Made by a program: the position numbers and the translations under genes. From the NCBI RefSeq assembly GCF_035582795.1, contig NC_134390.1, positions 2,495,560-2,559,559 of the forward strand: 64,000 nt of DNA. The letters run 5' to 3'. Positions 9,566 to 20,339 of this stretch are shown here, in pieces. The stretch's first letter is position 1; every line of letters begins with the position of its first letter. The DNA comes from Mycteria americana. Its lineage: Eukaryota > Chordata > Aves > Ciconiiformes > Ciconiidae. Under the pieces are notes generated by a model. The model searched no databases and was not told where the DNA came from. It saw only the letters and a program-made list of their open reading frames with translations.

Positions 9566-12500
9566 TTACCCGGACTTGTAGCCCACGAGCTGCATGAGGC
9601 CCTGCGTGCTCATGGACTTGGGCCTCTCCAGGGGGAAGCCCAGCGCCCGGCTCCAGATGAGCTGCGAGAGGACGCCCAGGGCCCGGGAGACCCCGAAGAG
9701 CACCGTGTAGTAGTTCATCTCCTTCATCCCGTAATACTGCGGGGGGAGAGGGGCGTTAGGGCAGGGCAGCCCCGCGGGAGGGGGCGGCTCGGGGCAGCCC
9801 CGACCCCCGGGCTCACCTGCAGCAGCACCCCGCTGTGGGCGTCCACGTTGGGCCAGGGGTTCTTGGCCTTGCCCTGCTCCAGCAGCACGTTGGGGACGAT
9901 CTTGTAGAGCTGGGCCACCAGCTTGAACATGGGGTCCTTGGGCAGGTGCTTGAGGGCAAACTCCCGCTGGCAGGTGTAGCGGGGGTCCGTCTTCCGCAGC
10001 ACCGCGTGCCCGTACCCTGGCACCACCTGCAAGGACGCAGGGTCAGAGCCCGGCCCCGGCGCGGCCCCCGTCCCTCGCCCCGGGCAGGGCCAGACTCACC
10101 CTGCCCGAGTTGAGCGTGTTCCAGATGAAATCCCGCAGCTTCTCGTCCGACACCTCCTGGCCCAGCTCCTTCTGCAGGTTGGTCAGCCAGAGCAGCACCT
10201 CCTGCGGGCACGGCAGGCGGAGGAGGGGGTGAGAACGGCGGCGGACGGACGGACGGACAGACAGACAGACGGACGCGCGGAGGTGCCCACCTGGTTGGCG
10301 AGGCCGTGCAGGGGCCCGGCCAGCCCGTTCATGGCGGCAGCAAAGGCGAGGTACGGGTCGGAGAGGGCGCTGCCGACCAGGTGGCTGGTGTGGGCGCTCA
10401 CGTTTCCCCCCTCGTGGTCGCTGCAGGGGCGAGGGGACGCGTCAGGTCTCCCCCATCCCCACCGAGGGCCCCCACAGCCCCAGGGACACCCCCACGGCAT
10501 TTTGGGGGGCCGTGACGTTCCCAGCCTGGTACGGCCCTGCCCCGGGGCTGCCCGTGGGCCCATGCCGTGTGGCCGGTGACGCCCCCAGAGCAGCCCGGGC
10601 ACGTCCCAGGACCCGGCCCCATCCCTGGCCCCGGGGCTGGGAGCGGGGCCAAGTCCCCCCCCTGCTCCGGCACCGGCTGCTCCTCCCAGCCCCGTACCTG
10701 TGGATGGTGAGATAGAGCCGCATCAGCTCAATGAACTGGGGGTCGGTGTAGCCCAGCATGTTGGTGAAGTTGTGGGACCAGTCGAGATTGGGGTCGATGG
10801 CCCCGATGCTGCTGCCCTCGCGGTACAGGTTGCGGTAGATCTTTGCAGCGACGCATGGCAGCTTGGCGATCAGGTCCATGGCGTCCTCATAGACGAACTG
10901 GGACAGGCGGGGTAAGACGAGGCAGCCCCCGACCCCCCGCACCCAAACCCGCGCCCGCACCCTGGCCCAAGATCAGAGTTGGGGTGGCTGAGCCCCCCCC
11001 GCACCGCACCGGGGCGCCCGGCCCCCCCGTACCTCCCAGTACTTGACGCGGTGGATGCCCTCGGCGTAGGCGCGAGCGAACTTGCTCTCGCTGTTGAGGG
11101 CGGTGATGGCGGCGCTCAGCTGGGACATGGGGTGCAGGTTGGTGGGGAAGTTGTCCAGCATGGTCACCACGTGGGAGGGCAGCGCGGCACGCCGGGCCCA
11201 CTCGCGGGACAGCCAGCTCACCTGCGGGGGGGGACGGGGGGGGCTGAGCCGCAGGGCGGGGGGCTGGCAGCCCCCCTCGCCAGACCCCCCGCGTGTTACC
11301 TGCTCCTGGGTGGGCACCTCTCCCGTCACCAGCAGCCAGAAGAGCCCCTCGGGCAGCGGCTCCTCTCCCCCCGCGGCTTTGGGCAGCAGCTTCTGGCACT
11401 CGGGGATGCTGTACCCACGGAAGCGGATCCCCTAAAGAGCCCGGCACAAGCGTCAGCCGCTGCGGCGTCGCCCACGCGAGGCGGGTGCCCGAGCAGGGCA
11501 GGATCAGGCCCTACCTCATCAGGATCCAGCACGGAGGTCTCGTATACCAGCCCCTTCATGCCCCTCATCCCGCCATACACCTGGAGAAGGGCAGAAGGAG
11601 GCGGTTACCAGCTGCAGCACAGCCTGGCAGCCCCGGCACGGCCGCGGCATCGCCCCACTCACCATGTCCACCGTGATCTGCCCGATGGCCGTGTTGCCAT
11701 GCTGCTGCCTGAAGCTCTTGATTTTCGCCTGCTCCTTGGGGATCATGCTGGCAAGGACATCTTTCAGGTTCTGGAAGAAGGGGAGGGGGCCATGAGCCGT
11801 GGCACCCGTGGGGGGGCCGAGCACACCCCCCCCACCACCAGCACCAGAGAGGGGTGACAGCAGCGGGGGCTCCTCTTACCGTGGCGGCGCTGGCGTGACG
11901 GGCAGCGAAGAGGACGCACGGTGCATTCTGTGGAAGAGCAGACACAGGGACTCGGTGTTACCCGAGGAGAGCCTCGCCCTGCGCCCCGGCTGCCCTGTTT
12001 TGGGGGGGCGTAGCCGTACAAGCAGCCCCCAGCCCCAAGGCACCCCTGGCCCCCCAGCACAGCCCCCCGCCCCGAGCATCCCCGGCCCCCCAGAGCGCGG
12101 CACAGCTCCTGCAGCAGGAGCCGCCCCGTGACTCCGGCGAGATCCCGTCTCACAAGGACGCTGCGCCCAGCAGCCGCAGCGGCTTCCCTCGCCCACGCGT
12201 GCCGGAGATCAGAGCCAGGCAGGTTCAGCCGGGCCGGGCGGCACAGGGCCCCTCGGCACTGCATCACGCTCATTCACATCACGCACGACGCCGGCCGCGG
12301 CCAGACCCAGACCCGCCGCAGAGCTGAGCAAGCCCGCGGTGGCGAACGCAGCTGCATTTCGCTTCCTGCTCTGCGGAGCGCGGAAGCGGCCGGCACGAGC
12401 GAGCCGGTGCCGCCGGCAGAGCCCTGCCAGGCTGGCACCACTGCGGTTTTCCTGCACCGGGGCTTGGCAGGCGCCGGGGAAACCAATCTTTGTTCTTCAC

Positions 12501-14313
12501 CCGCGCGTGGCAGCCGCGGGGACTCCGGCCGGAGGGAACACCCCGACGCAGCCGGGAAGCCCGGGCCTGGCAGCGCCCCTCGTCCCTCCCCGCCATCCCT
12601 GGCAGCACCCGGCCCGTGGCGGGGACATGGGGCTCGCCCGTGCCCACTCACAAACACCCGGGTGGGCAGCGGGGGTGGGGGGGAGCAGAGGAGGCCGGGA
12701 GACCCCTGCCCGGGGCCGGGGCCACCGCCATTCCGGGAGGCTGCATCCACAGCCGGCACCCTGTACCTTCCCCCGGCAGAGACCCCGGGGCCGGGGCCAC
12801 CCCCCAGCACGGAGCTGCGGCAGCGCCGGCAGAACGTGACTCGTTTTTTCCACTGGCTGCCGGGGGGGACGCAGCGGGGGCAGCGCCGCAGCGAGCACCC
12901 AGCCCCGCGGCCGGCCGGCCCAGCGCCCTGCGAGCCCCCGGCCCGGCCCGGGGGACCCCGACACCCCGAGCGTGGCTGGAGCCGGCCGCCCGCTCCGGGC
13001 GACTGCGCCGAGTCCCCCTGCAACAGGCGGCACCCGGGAAGGGAAAAAGCCAGCGAGAACAATGGAGGCGGCAGCAGGAAGCCCAAGGTCAAGGCGGCTG
13101 CTGCCGCCACCGTGAGGCCCCCGCCACACCCCGTGTCACCCCGTTTCACCGAACGCCGGCAGCTCGTCCCAGCTGGGCCGGGCTGTCACGGAGGCGACGC
13201 TGGCTCAAGGTCACGCACGTTGGCAGTGACACCGAGCGCCGGCTGACGGGGCTGGGGCAGACCCAGCCGCTGCGGGACCCTCCCGGGTCCCCTCGCCACA
13301 GTCTGGGGGTGCGGGAGCCCCCAGGCAGCGCGGCTGAGGGGCAGCGGCCGCAGCGCATCAGCTCAGGCCGTGGGGAGGAGGAGGAGGGTGGTGGCAGGAC
13401 GGCGGGTCGGGATTAGGGTGCAAGCCGGCGGGGTGGCCGTGGCTGCGGGGGCAGCAGCCCCCCCGGGCGAGCGGGGCCAAGTGGGGCACCACAACACGCC
13501 GGGCCGGGCCCCGGCTCCCAAAATAACGCCCGGTCGATAGAGACGCCGCAGCGGCCGTTACGAAACGCCGGGGCCGCAGCCAAGGCGAACAGGCCGGGGG
13601 GGCCGGGCCCCCCAGCACAGCCCCGGGGCAGCGCTGGGCCGGACGGGGGGTCCCTGCGCTGTGACCCCGTTGCCCTCTACGGCAGCAGGCCGCTGGGGAA
13701 GGGGGGGGACGGAGGCGGGGGCGGAGGCAGACGGGGACCCCCGTCCCCTCACGGCCGGTGTGGCCAGGCGGGAGCCCCCGCGGCCGGCGTGGGCCCCCCC
13801 CGGCCCCAGCGCTGCAGCACAGCCCCACAGTGGGGGGGGCGGCGGGACAGGGAGCCCCCCGGGGGGGGGGTCGCAGCAGGGCGAGGACCCCCGGATGGGG
13901 GCTGCAGCCACGGCGGAGTCCGCCCGAGGCGCGGGCCGCGGGCCGGGCACGGAGCCCCCCCCCCGGTCTCCCGGCGGGGCGGGGGTCCGGCCGGGGCCCC
14001 CCGGCTCCGACAGGGCAGCGGCGGGGGCACACCCCGCCCCGCCGCTCGTTACGGGCGCTCCCGGCGCAGGCGGCGCCGGTGCCCGCGCCCACCACGTGCT
14101 GCCGCTGCGGCGCGCGGCCCGCGCCCCCCCCGCCCCCCCCCCCCCCGCCGCCGCGCGGCCCCTTTAAGGCAGCGTCCCCCCGCGTCGCCCCTTTAAGAAC
14201 CGGCCCCCCCGCGGCGTCGCCCCTTTAAGGCGCGGCGGGGCCGGGGCGGGCGCCCTCACCTTGGGCCCGCGGAGGCGCGCGGCCGCCCGGCTGCCGGCGG
14301 CGAGGAGCGTCAT
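9566..14313 (-). CDS. CS: Citrate synthase, mitochondrial
   Basis: Eleven exons on the minus strand: 14260-14313, 11880-11927, 11663-11770, 11515-11580, 11300-11431, 11033-11221, 10698-10897, 10291-10420, 10100-10201, 9817-10026, 9566-9736. They join in phase to 469 aa (human 466). The enzyme condenses acetyl-CoA and oxaloacetate to citrate in the mitochondrial matrix. Exon 1 codes an Arg/Ala-rich targeting presequence ([18 protein letters not shown]). Active-site histidine regions are visible in NVSAHTSHL and [14 protein letters not shown], and the catalytic aspartate in [11 protein letters not shown]. The protein ends ...LVGYKSG, against FVDSKSG in human. Exon 4 starts VYGGMRG where human has MYGGMRG. 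Intron 1 (11928-14259) is GC-rich and holds a cluster of CCTTTAAG elements. The gene is convergent with COQ10A. Confidence 0.98.
10235..10275. repeat. (ACGG)n/(ACAG)n microsatellite in a CS intron
   Basis: Tetranucleotide tract of ggac and agac units lying between CS exons 9 and 8. It is short and non-coding. Confidence 0.9.
14155..14232. promoter_or_regulatory. Three spaced gcccctttaag elements in CS intron 1
   Basis: The word gcccctttaag occurs three times, near 14157, 14188 and 14218, about 30 bp apart and immediately inside intron 1 of CS (within 100 bp of the exon 1 donor). The regular spacing in otherwise GC-only DNA suggests a short tandem duplication or a set of protein-binding sites. 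I cannot name the factor. Confidence 0.45.
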
Positions 14314-14640
14314 GGCGGCACCGGGGCCGGGGCGGGCCGGGACGGAGCGGGGCCGGGTGGGAGCGGGGCCGGGAGCGGGCGCGGGGCCGGAGCGAGCGGC
14401 AGCGGCGGCGGCGGCAGCCGGGGGTCCTCAGCGCGGCGGGCGGGGCGGGGCGCGGCGGCGCGCTGGTTATTAGCATAGCCCCGCCTCCGCCCGCCCCCTC
14501 GGGGTCGAGCCGCCCGCCATTGGGGACAGGCGCCGGCCGCGGGGCGGGGACAGGCAAATGAGGCGGCGGAGGGGCCGGGCTATAGGTGGCCGCCGCGTTC
14601 GCCTGATCACGGCCTAGGGTGGGGTGAGGCGGCGCCCCGC
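14314..14640 (-). promoter_or_regulatory. CS: CS 5' UTR and core promoter
   Basis: CpG-dense DNA upstream of the CS ATG. An ATTGG (CCAAT on the minus strand) is present near 14518-14523, and there is no TATA box at a usual distance. The start site is probably in 14400-14480. No coding potential was recognised. Confidence 0.55.
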
Positions 14641-14645
14641 CCCCG

Positions 14646-14868
14646 TGACGTCACCGGCCGCAGTGCGTGACGTCATGCCGCTGCGTCATCCGCCCGGGCG
14701 CGTCGGTGCTTCGGTGTCGCCCGGCTTGTGGTGCGGGGCAGCCCCGTGACGTCGCCAGGCGCTCAGCCATGTGCTATGAGGTCACTGGGGGCCGTGATGT
14801 CATCCCCCGCTCAGCCGCCGCGGCTCGAGGTCGCCTCGTGACATTCCGCTGGCTCCGCGGTGACGTCA
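14646..14868. promoter_or_regulatory. Cluster of CRE-type sites upstream of CS
   Basis: Perfect TGACGTCA palindromes occur at 14646-14653, 14668-14675 and 14861-14868. Near matches are TGACGTCG at 14747-14754 and TGATGTCA at 14795-14802. Five CREB/ATF-type sites in 223 bp is far above background. They lie a few hundred bases upstream of the CS start and beyond the CNPY2 3' end, so CS is the likely target. Confidence 0.6.
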
Positions 14869-15236
14869 GGGGCCCGGGGGCGGGGCACGGCCGCGGGTGA
14901 CCGTCGCCGCTGACCCCAGGGCATTGCCCCGGTGGCTGTGGCGCGCGGGCGGGGCGGCGCCCGAGGGGGCGGGACCCCGCGGCCGGGGCTGGGCGGCACC
15001 GGCCCGGGCTCACCGGGGGCTGCCGGGGGCCATCCCCGCCCCACGGCCGAGCCGCGGCGCCCGGACGCCGGACACGAGGGAGCTCGAGGCACCGCGGGCA
15101 CGCGCGGGGCTGCCACCGGCATCGCCGCCCCCCCACCCCGGGTCCCGGCCCCCCCCCCGCCCCACGCCCGGCCCCACGCGCGCAGGAGCGAGACCTGCCC
15201 TCGGGTGGGCCCGTGGCACGGCCGCCGCACGGCCCC
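14869..15236. other. Gap between CS promoter and CNPY2 3' end
   Basis: GC-rich sequence with C-runs near 15140-15165. I see no exon or regular repeat. Confidence 0.45.
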
Positions 15237-15242
15237 TTTATT
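15237..15242 (-). terminator. CNPY2: CNPY2 poly(A) signal AATAAA
   Basis: TTTATT on the plus strand, about 480 bp past the CNPY2 stop codon. It is the first canonical hexamer downstream, so the CNPY2 3' UTR is read as 15721 down to about 15220. Confidence 0.65.
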
Positions 15243-15721
15243 GCCTGCAGCAGGGAGGGGGAGTCCCAAACCGGCCCCGGACGCCCGACCGCCCTGCCCC
15301 GGGGGGTGGCCGAGCCCCGGCGTCCCCCGCCACGTCCCCCGGCAGCAACGGAGGGGGGTCCCCGGCTGGCGGCCTGCCCGCCGAAACGTCCCAGCAGGAG
15401 CGAGGACACGGCCCCGGCCCCCGCGGCCGCCCCCTGGGGAAGCAAGGCCGGCGTCCCGGTGTCCCCGGCCCCGCGGCTGCAGCGGACGGACAGCGAATAA
15501 ATAGGACAAGAGCACCAGACCGGGCGAGGCGGCGTCTGTGCCGGCTCCGCAGCCGCGGTCTTCCCCGGCACGTCTGCCCGTGCCGGCGGGGGCAGCCGGG
15601 ACGAGGTGAACCAAGAGGTAGGGGACATCCGGACGGAGCCTGGCACTGACGCTGTCCCGGTCCCGCGAGGCCGCCGGGGCGGGACGGCACCATCCTCCGG
15701 AGGCAGCCAGGGCCGTCTGCG

Positions 15722-18155
15722 TCACAGCTCGTCATGCGGGATGTGGAGCGCGTGGTCGCACAGGTCTGCGGTGACAAAGACTGGCGCTCTCAGGATGCGG
15801 CAGAGCCCCCTGGGACCCCTCCCCGGCGCCGCATCCCTTCCCACTCGTCCCCGGCCGCCGCCTGCCCGCAGCGCGGGGACGAGCCGCGTGTGGAGCGCCT
15901 GGGCCGGGCGCAGCCGTGACCCGCGCCAGGGGACACCTGCACTTCCCCTTGGCTTTGTTCTGTGGTTAATCAGAAACGTGGCTGTTTGGACAGAGCTGCC
16001 GGCCCCGTGTTTCCCAGCAGACCCACGCCAGCGCGGGACAGGCAGGGTGCAGGCAGCGGGCGCCCGGCCCGGGGCAGGCTGAGCCGCAGGAGCAGCCGGC
16101 AGCACCGCGGGACCCCCCGGAACCCCCCTGGGGAAGGAGCATTTCCCCCGCTGCCTGTGCCAGGTACGGAAGGGCCCCGCCCTGGCCCGGCCCTGCGGCG
16201 CAGGTACCGAACGGGGCCCGCGTTCGTTAATAGGGAAGCACAAAGGTCGCGGCGTGCCCTGACCCCGGTGTTTGCGAGCTGGAAATAGCCCTGCGGGACG
16301 GGAGATGCCGCGGGGCAGGCGCCCGGCCATTGGCTGCACGAGGAGCCCTGCGCCGGAGAGGCCAATGGAGCCGGCGCGGCAGCTGCCCTGGCTCGGCCCC
16401 AGGCAGCGCGTGCCTGGCAGGGCAGAGCATCTAAAAAAAGCTGCAGGCAGCGGGGTCCAGGCCCTGGGCTGGCAGCGGGGAGGTGCACCCCGCTGCCGGG
16501 CTGCCCGAGAGGGGCTGCTCCACGGAGCTAAGGGACGTCGGGATCTTGCGGGGGACTCGCAGCTCCTCTGCGTGCTCCCTTGCTCTGGGCCGGCAGCTCC
16601 TCCTGCTTCAGCGCTGACGGAGCAGCTATGACCCCCCCGGGCGGCAGGAGAGACCCCTCCCCGGGACAGCCCAGCCCAACTCACCCGTCCGCTTGCTGCA
16701 GAGCCGGTCCTTGACGTTGTCGGCCTCGTGGGAGAGGAATTCGATGAGTTCGTCCTCGTACTCCTCGGCGATGCTCTCACACTGCAACGGGAGCCGCCCG
16801 CCGCTCAACCGGCGACTGCGTGGGGCCAGGAGACGCCGACAGCACCCGGGGGAGCCCAGAGCTGGGCCCCGCGCACACCCACCCCAGCCCGGGAGCAGCC
16901 TCCTCCCCGCCAGCCCCAGAAGGACCACGGGAAGCAGCTGGGAGCTGCCTCATCCCCAGAAGGGCCGCGGCCGCCCAACGCAGCAGGTCCCGCCACCCAA
17001 AACCTTCGCCGAGCCCCGACAGCCGCCACAAGGACCCAGGTCCCCGCACGCACCGCAAACTTCAGGCTAGAAGCCACGTCTCCATCAATTTTGACCCCGG
17101 AGAGGTCCATCTTGGTCCCGTCATGGGAGATCACCCGGACGTAACTCTTACGGTGCGTGGACGGATCCACTTTTTCCCCGTATTCCTTCATCTTTTCGCA
17201 CACCCGCTCCAGCAGCTCCGTCAGATGTGCCTCCGACCGGGCGTAGGGCACCTGCGGCACGAGCGCGAGATCAGCGGGGTCAGGCCTTCAAGCGTGACAG
17301 CGGAATGGGAACGCCGGGCCACCGCCTTTCCCTGGGAACCAGGGAGCGCCGAGAAAGGGTCAGACATCTCCACGGACGCCCTGGGAACGCCGTGGGGCTG
17401 CGCTGGCGATAGGCTGAGGACTGGGAGACGGGCTCGCCCAGCCCACGCGAGGCACCCGAACCACGTCCGAACCCTCCCTCGTTTACTCCGGTTTTTGACA
17501 CGCGGCTGCTGCCCCGGCTCCGGCCGGCCCCGCTCTGCCGCAGCCTCCGCCCGCCCTTCCGGCGCCGCAGGCAGGTCCCGGCGGGGAGACGCCTCACCTC
17601 CACGACCGACTGGCTGCCGTCGGGGTTGATCCGGAAGGAGCCCATCTGGATGGTTTTCCTGGGGTCGACCTGGGCGATCTCCCACTCCAGCTCATCCACT
17701 AGCGCCCGGCACGCTGCGGGGGACGCAGGCGTCAACGGCCCGGAGCCAACGGCATTGCCTGACCGCATGCCTCGCCCCTGGCACTGACAGACCCGCGGCT
17801 GCCCAAAGCCACTGGGATTAACTGGAGTAACTGGAGTAACTGGTGCAACTGGTGCTCTGGCAGATAGGGACGGCAGGCCTGCGGGGAGCGGGTCCCCGAG
17901 GCGCCCCATGGCTCCTGTCCCCAGGCAGGGTGAGCGCGGACGGGCAGCAGCGGCCACAGGACAACCGTCTCCCAACGGCCACCCCAGCCCTGCACCGCCG
18001 TCCCATCCCATCCCGCCCCACCCTGGCCCCGCCGTCCCGTCCCGTGCCGCCACACCTCCGCAGTGCAGGTCCTGGCTCCGGCGGGCGCGGGCCGCGGGCA
18101 GCAGCGCGGCCAGGGCCACGGCCAGGCAGAGCGCGGGCGGGATCCGGCCCCTCAT
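15722..18155 (-). CDS. CNPY2: Canopy FGF signalling regulator 2
   Basis: Five exons: 18056-18155, 17598-17713, 17054-17251, 16685-16781, 15722-15765, in phase, 184 aa (human 182). CNPY2 is a soluble ER saposin-like protein linked to myosin light-chain interacting protein, PERK signalling and receptor maturation. An N-terminal hydrophobic signal peptide (MRGRIPPALCLAVALAAL) precedes RRSQDLHCGACRALVDELEW. The family's cysteines are kept, for example in LHCGACRAL, RVCEKM, FACES and RLCSKRTDLCDHAL. The protein ends IPHDEL, so HDEL is the ER retention signal. The start is the ATG at 18155; an in-frame GTG lies two codons upstream and is not needed. Intron 4 (15766-16684) contains two opposed CCAAT boxes near 16325-16366. 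Confidence 0.96.
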
Positions 18156-18269
18156 CCTCACGGCTCCGCTGCAGGGCGACCTGCGGGCACGGGCAGCTCC
18201 AGCGCTGGCGGCGCCTGCGGCCCCACAGCCCGGCCGGCCCTGGCAAAGCCCGTCCTCGGCGGGGCCCCG

Positions 18270-19470
18270 TCCCCTACAGAGCCCCGCTGTCTATAGGGCT
18301 TTGTCCGTGGCGTCACCCCCAGGTCCCCACTGAGCCCATCCCCTGCAGGGCCTGTCCGTGGCCCTGGACGCCACAGGGCCCCCTCCCCTACAGGGCCGAG
18401 TCCAGCAGCCCCTATAGAGCCCCCTCCCATACAGGGTTGAGCCCACAGCCCCCTATACAGCCCCCTCCCCTACAGGGCCGAGTCCAGCAGCCCCTATAGA
18501 GCCCCCTCCCATACAGGGTCGAGCCCACAGCCCCCTATACAGCCCCCTCCCATACAGGGCAGAGTCCAGCAGCCCCTATAGAGCCCCCTCCCATACAGGG
18601 TCGAGCCCACAGCCCCCTATACAGCCCCCTCCCATACAGGGCAGAGTCCAGCAGCCCCTATAGAGCCCCCTCCCATACAGGGTTGAGCCCACAGCCCCCT
18701 ATACAGCCCCCTCCCATACAGGGCAGAGTCCAGCAGCCCCTATAGAGCCCCCTCCCATACAGGGTTGAGCCCACAGCCCCCTATACAGCCCCCTCCCATA
18801 CAGGGCAGAGTCCAGCAGCCCCTATAGAGCCCCCTCCCATACAGGGTCGAGCCCACAGCCCCCTATACAGCCCCCTCCCATACAGGGCAGAGTCCAGTGG
18901 CCCCTATACAGCCCCCTCCCATACAGGGTCGAGTCCAGCAGCCCCTATAGAGCCCCCTCCCATACAGGGTCGAGCCTACAGCCCCCTCCCATACAGGGCT
19001 GAGTCCAGAGCCCCGTCCCCTACAAAGCCAAGTCCAACGGCCCCTAGAGGGCCCCCTCCCATACAGGGTTGAGCCCACAGCCCCTTATAGAGCCCCCTCC
19101 CCTACAGGGCCGTGTCCAGCGGTCCCTATAGAGCCCCCTCCCATACCGGGTCAAGCCCACAGCCCCCTACAGAGCCCCCTCCCATACCAGGTCGAGCCCA
19201 CAGCCCCCTATAGAGCCCCCTACCCTACAGGGCTGAGTCCAGCGGCCCCTATAGAGCCCCCTCCCATATGTGGTCGAGCCCAGAGCCCCATCCCCTACAA
19301 GGCCAAGTCCAGTGGCCCCTATAGAGCCCCCTCCCATACAGGCTCGAGCCCACAGCCCCCTGTAGAGCCCCCTCCCCTGCAGGGCCGAGCCCACAGCCCC
19401 CCCAGAGCCCCCTCCCCTACAGGCCGGCGCTCACACCCCCGCGGAGCCCCCTGCCCTACAGGGCCCTGCC
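18270..19470. repeat. 41-bp minisatellite with 82-bp higher-order unit
   Basis: Two alternating 41-bp variants, one with gagtccagcagcccctatag and one with gagcccacagccccctatac, form an 82-bp dimer. The marker tccag recurs at 18401, 18483, 18565, 18647, 18729, 18811 and 18893, exactly 82 bp each time. From about 18940 the array decays to about 19470. It begins just over 100 bp upstream of the CNPY2 start codon, so it occupies the CNPY2 promoter-proximal region. Confidence 0.96.
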
Positions 19471-20110
19471 CAGAGCCCCGCACCGGCGGGCCCGGCCGAG
19501 CCCCCCGTACCGCGCCGCTCTCCCGTCCCGCTCCGTCGCCCCCCCGCCCCGGCCGGCTGCCCCGGGGCTGCCCGCGGCGCCGCCTTGTCCCGGCGGGCCC
19601 CTGCCCCCGACCCGCCGCGGGGGAGGGCCCCTCGGAGAGGGCGGCGGCCGAGGCGGTCGGGGCGACGGAGCCGGTGGGACCGGCCGGGGCGGCTCCTCGG
19701 CCGGCGGCGGGGCCGTTCCCTGCTCAGGCAGCGCCGCGGGCAGCCCGGGGCGAGCGCCGAGGTCCCCGGCGCTGCCAGGGCCCGGTCCGCGTGGCGATCG
19801 GCCCCCGCGGGGGCGGGGCCCGCAATGACTCCGCCCCCACGGCCGCCCCGGCCCCGCCCCCGGACCGGCGGTGCCGTGGCCGCGCCGCGTCCCCGGTCCC
19901 GGTCCCGGTCCCGCACCGGGTCGTTCCTGCCGTGTCCGCGCTCCTCCGCGCTGTGTCCCCGGTGCCAGCCCCGCTCGGGGCCCGGGGCCTTCGTGCCGTG
20001 TCCCCGGTGCCAGCCCCGGTCCGGATCTGGCTCCGGCTCCTCCGTGCCGTGTCCCCAGTGCCGGTCCCTCACCCCGCGGCCCCGGAGCCAAGGAGGAGAC
20101 GGCGGCGCGG
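19471..20110. other. GC-rich gap between CNPY2 array and PAN2 3' end
   Basis: Contains about three degenerate copies of a roughly 66-bp unit around 19910-20070, recognisable by gccgtgtccccggtgccag. Long open frames here come from base composition. I see no exon. Confidence 0.6.
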
Positions 20111-20124
20111 GTGTCCGAGGCTGC

Positions 20125-20130
20125 TTTATG
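20125..20130 (-). terminator. PAN2: Possible PAN2 poly(A) signal, variant CATAAA
   Basis: TTTATG on the plus strand gives CATAAA on the minus strand, about 210 bp after the PAN2 stop. No AATAAA was seen nearby, so this known functional variant is the best candidate. Confidence 0.5.
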
Positions 20131-20339
20131 AGGGCGCCCGGGCCGGCGGGCGAGGGGAGGGGGCAGCGATTCCCGGTACCGGCAGGGAGAGGGAGTCCCG
20201 AGGCGCCGGGCCCCGGGGGGGGGGGGGTCGGGCAGGGGCGGGGACAGTCCCGTCCCCGCTGCTGGTTCCAGTTCCACGTGTGTCCGCCTCCCTCGGGGGG
20301 GTCCCGGGGCTGCTCCTCGCCGGGGGCCACGGGGCCCGG

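Noticed and set aside
18270-19470. Short repeated open frames in the 82-bp array
   Set aside because: They are periodic translations of the minisatellite (MGSTLYGRG type), not genes.
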